This document shows positions 6,027-6,036 of a DNA stretch of 6,036 nucleotides, piece after piece; position 1 is the first letter of the stretch, and every line of letters begins with the position of its first letter. The stretch spans positions 1 to 6,036 of the forward strand of contig CAMAIG010000109.1 in the NCBI GenBank assembly GCA_945835085.1, read 5' to 3'. The position numbers were made by a program, and so were the translations under genes. A model generated the notes under the pieces. The model worked only from the letters and a program-made list of their open reading frames with translations, ran no database searches and was not told the DNA's origin. This DNA is from an uncultured Ruminococcus sp. GTDB taxonomy: Bacteria > Bacillota > Clostridia > Oscillospirales > Ruminococcaceae.

Positions 6027-6036
6027 TAAAAGTATA

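Overview
The window looks like chromosomal DNA of a low-to-mid GC, Gram-positive clostridial bacterium, most likely of the Ruminococcaceae/Oscillospiraceae type. Grounds: strong AGGAGG-type ribosome binding sites, sigma-A-like promoters, a lipobox-bearing solute-binding lipoprotein, GTG/TTG starts and a YdbS/YdbT-type PH-domain pair. The species-level assignment is a guess.

Left half, + strand (1-2912). The terminator of an unseen upstream gene (18-51) is followed by a near-consensus promoter (87-115) that drives a tightly overlapping gene pair. The first gene is a membrane-anchored diguanylate cyclase with a Cache-like extracellular sensor region. The second is a solute-binding lipoprotein with no transporter genes beside it. 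The 8-bp overlap and the missing permeases suggest that the lipoprotein captures a ligand outside the membrane and reports it to the cyclase, linking an external solute to cyclic-di-GMP. This functional link is inference.

Middle (2913-3121). The convergent intergenic gap of about 210 bp is packed with inverted repeats. It has two related hairpins at its ends, each with its T-tract on the outer side, an exact 13-bp inverted repeat in the centre, and an imperfect 18-bp terminal inverted repeat that covers the stop codons of both flanking genes. It serves as terminators for both sides, but it may also be a small mobile element or a structured RNA.

Right half, - strand (3122-5934). Reading leftwards, there is a minimal M50 (site-2 protease type) intramembrane metallopeptidase, then a YdbS-like and a YdbT-like bacterial PH-domain membrane protein joined by a 4-bp GTGA overlap. 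All three use non-ATG starts. A good promoter precedes the PH pair and almost touches the peptidase stop codon; no terminator separates them, so both a three-gene transcript and a two-gene transcript are plausible. The right edge (5935-6036) holds the peptidase promoter region and a pair of direct repeats.
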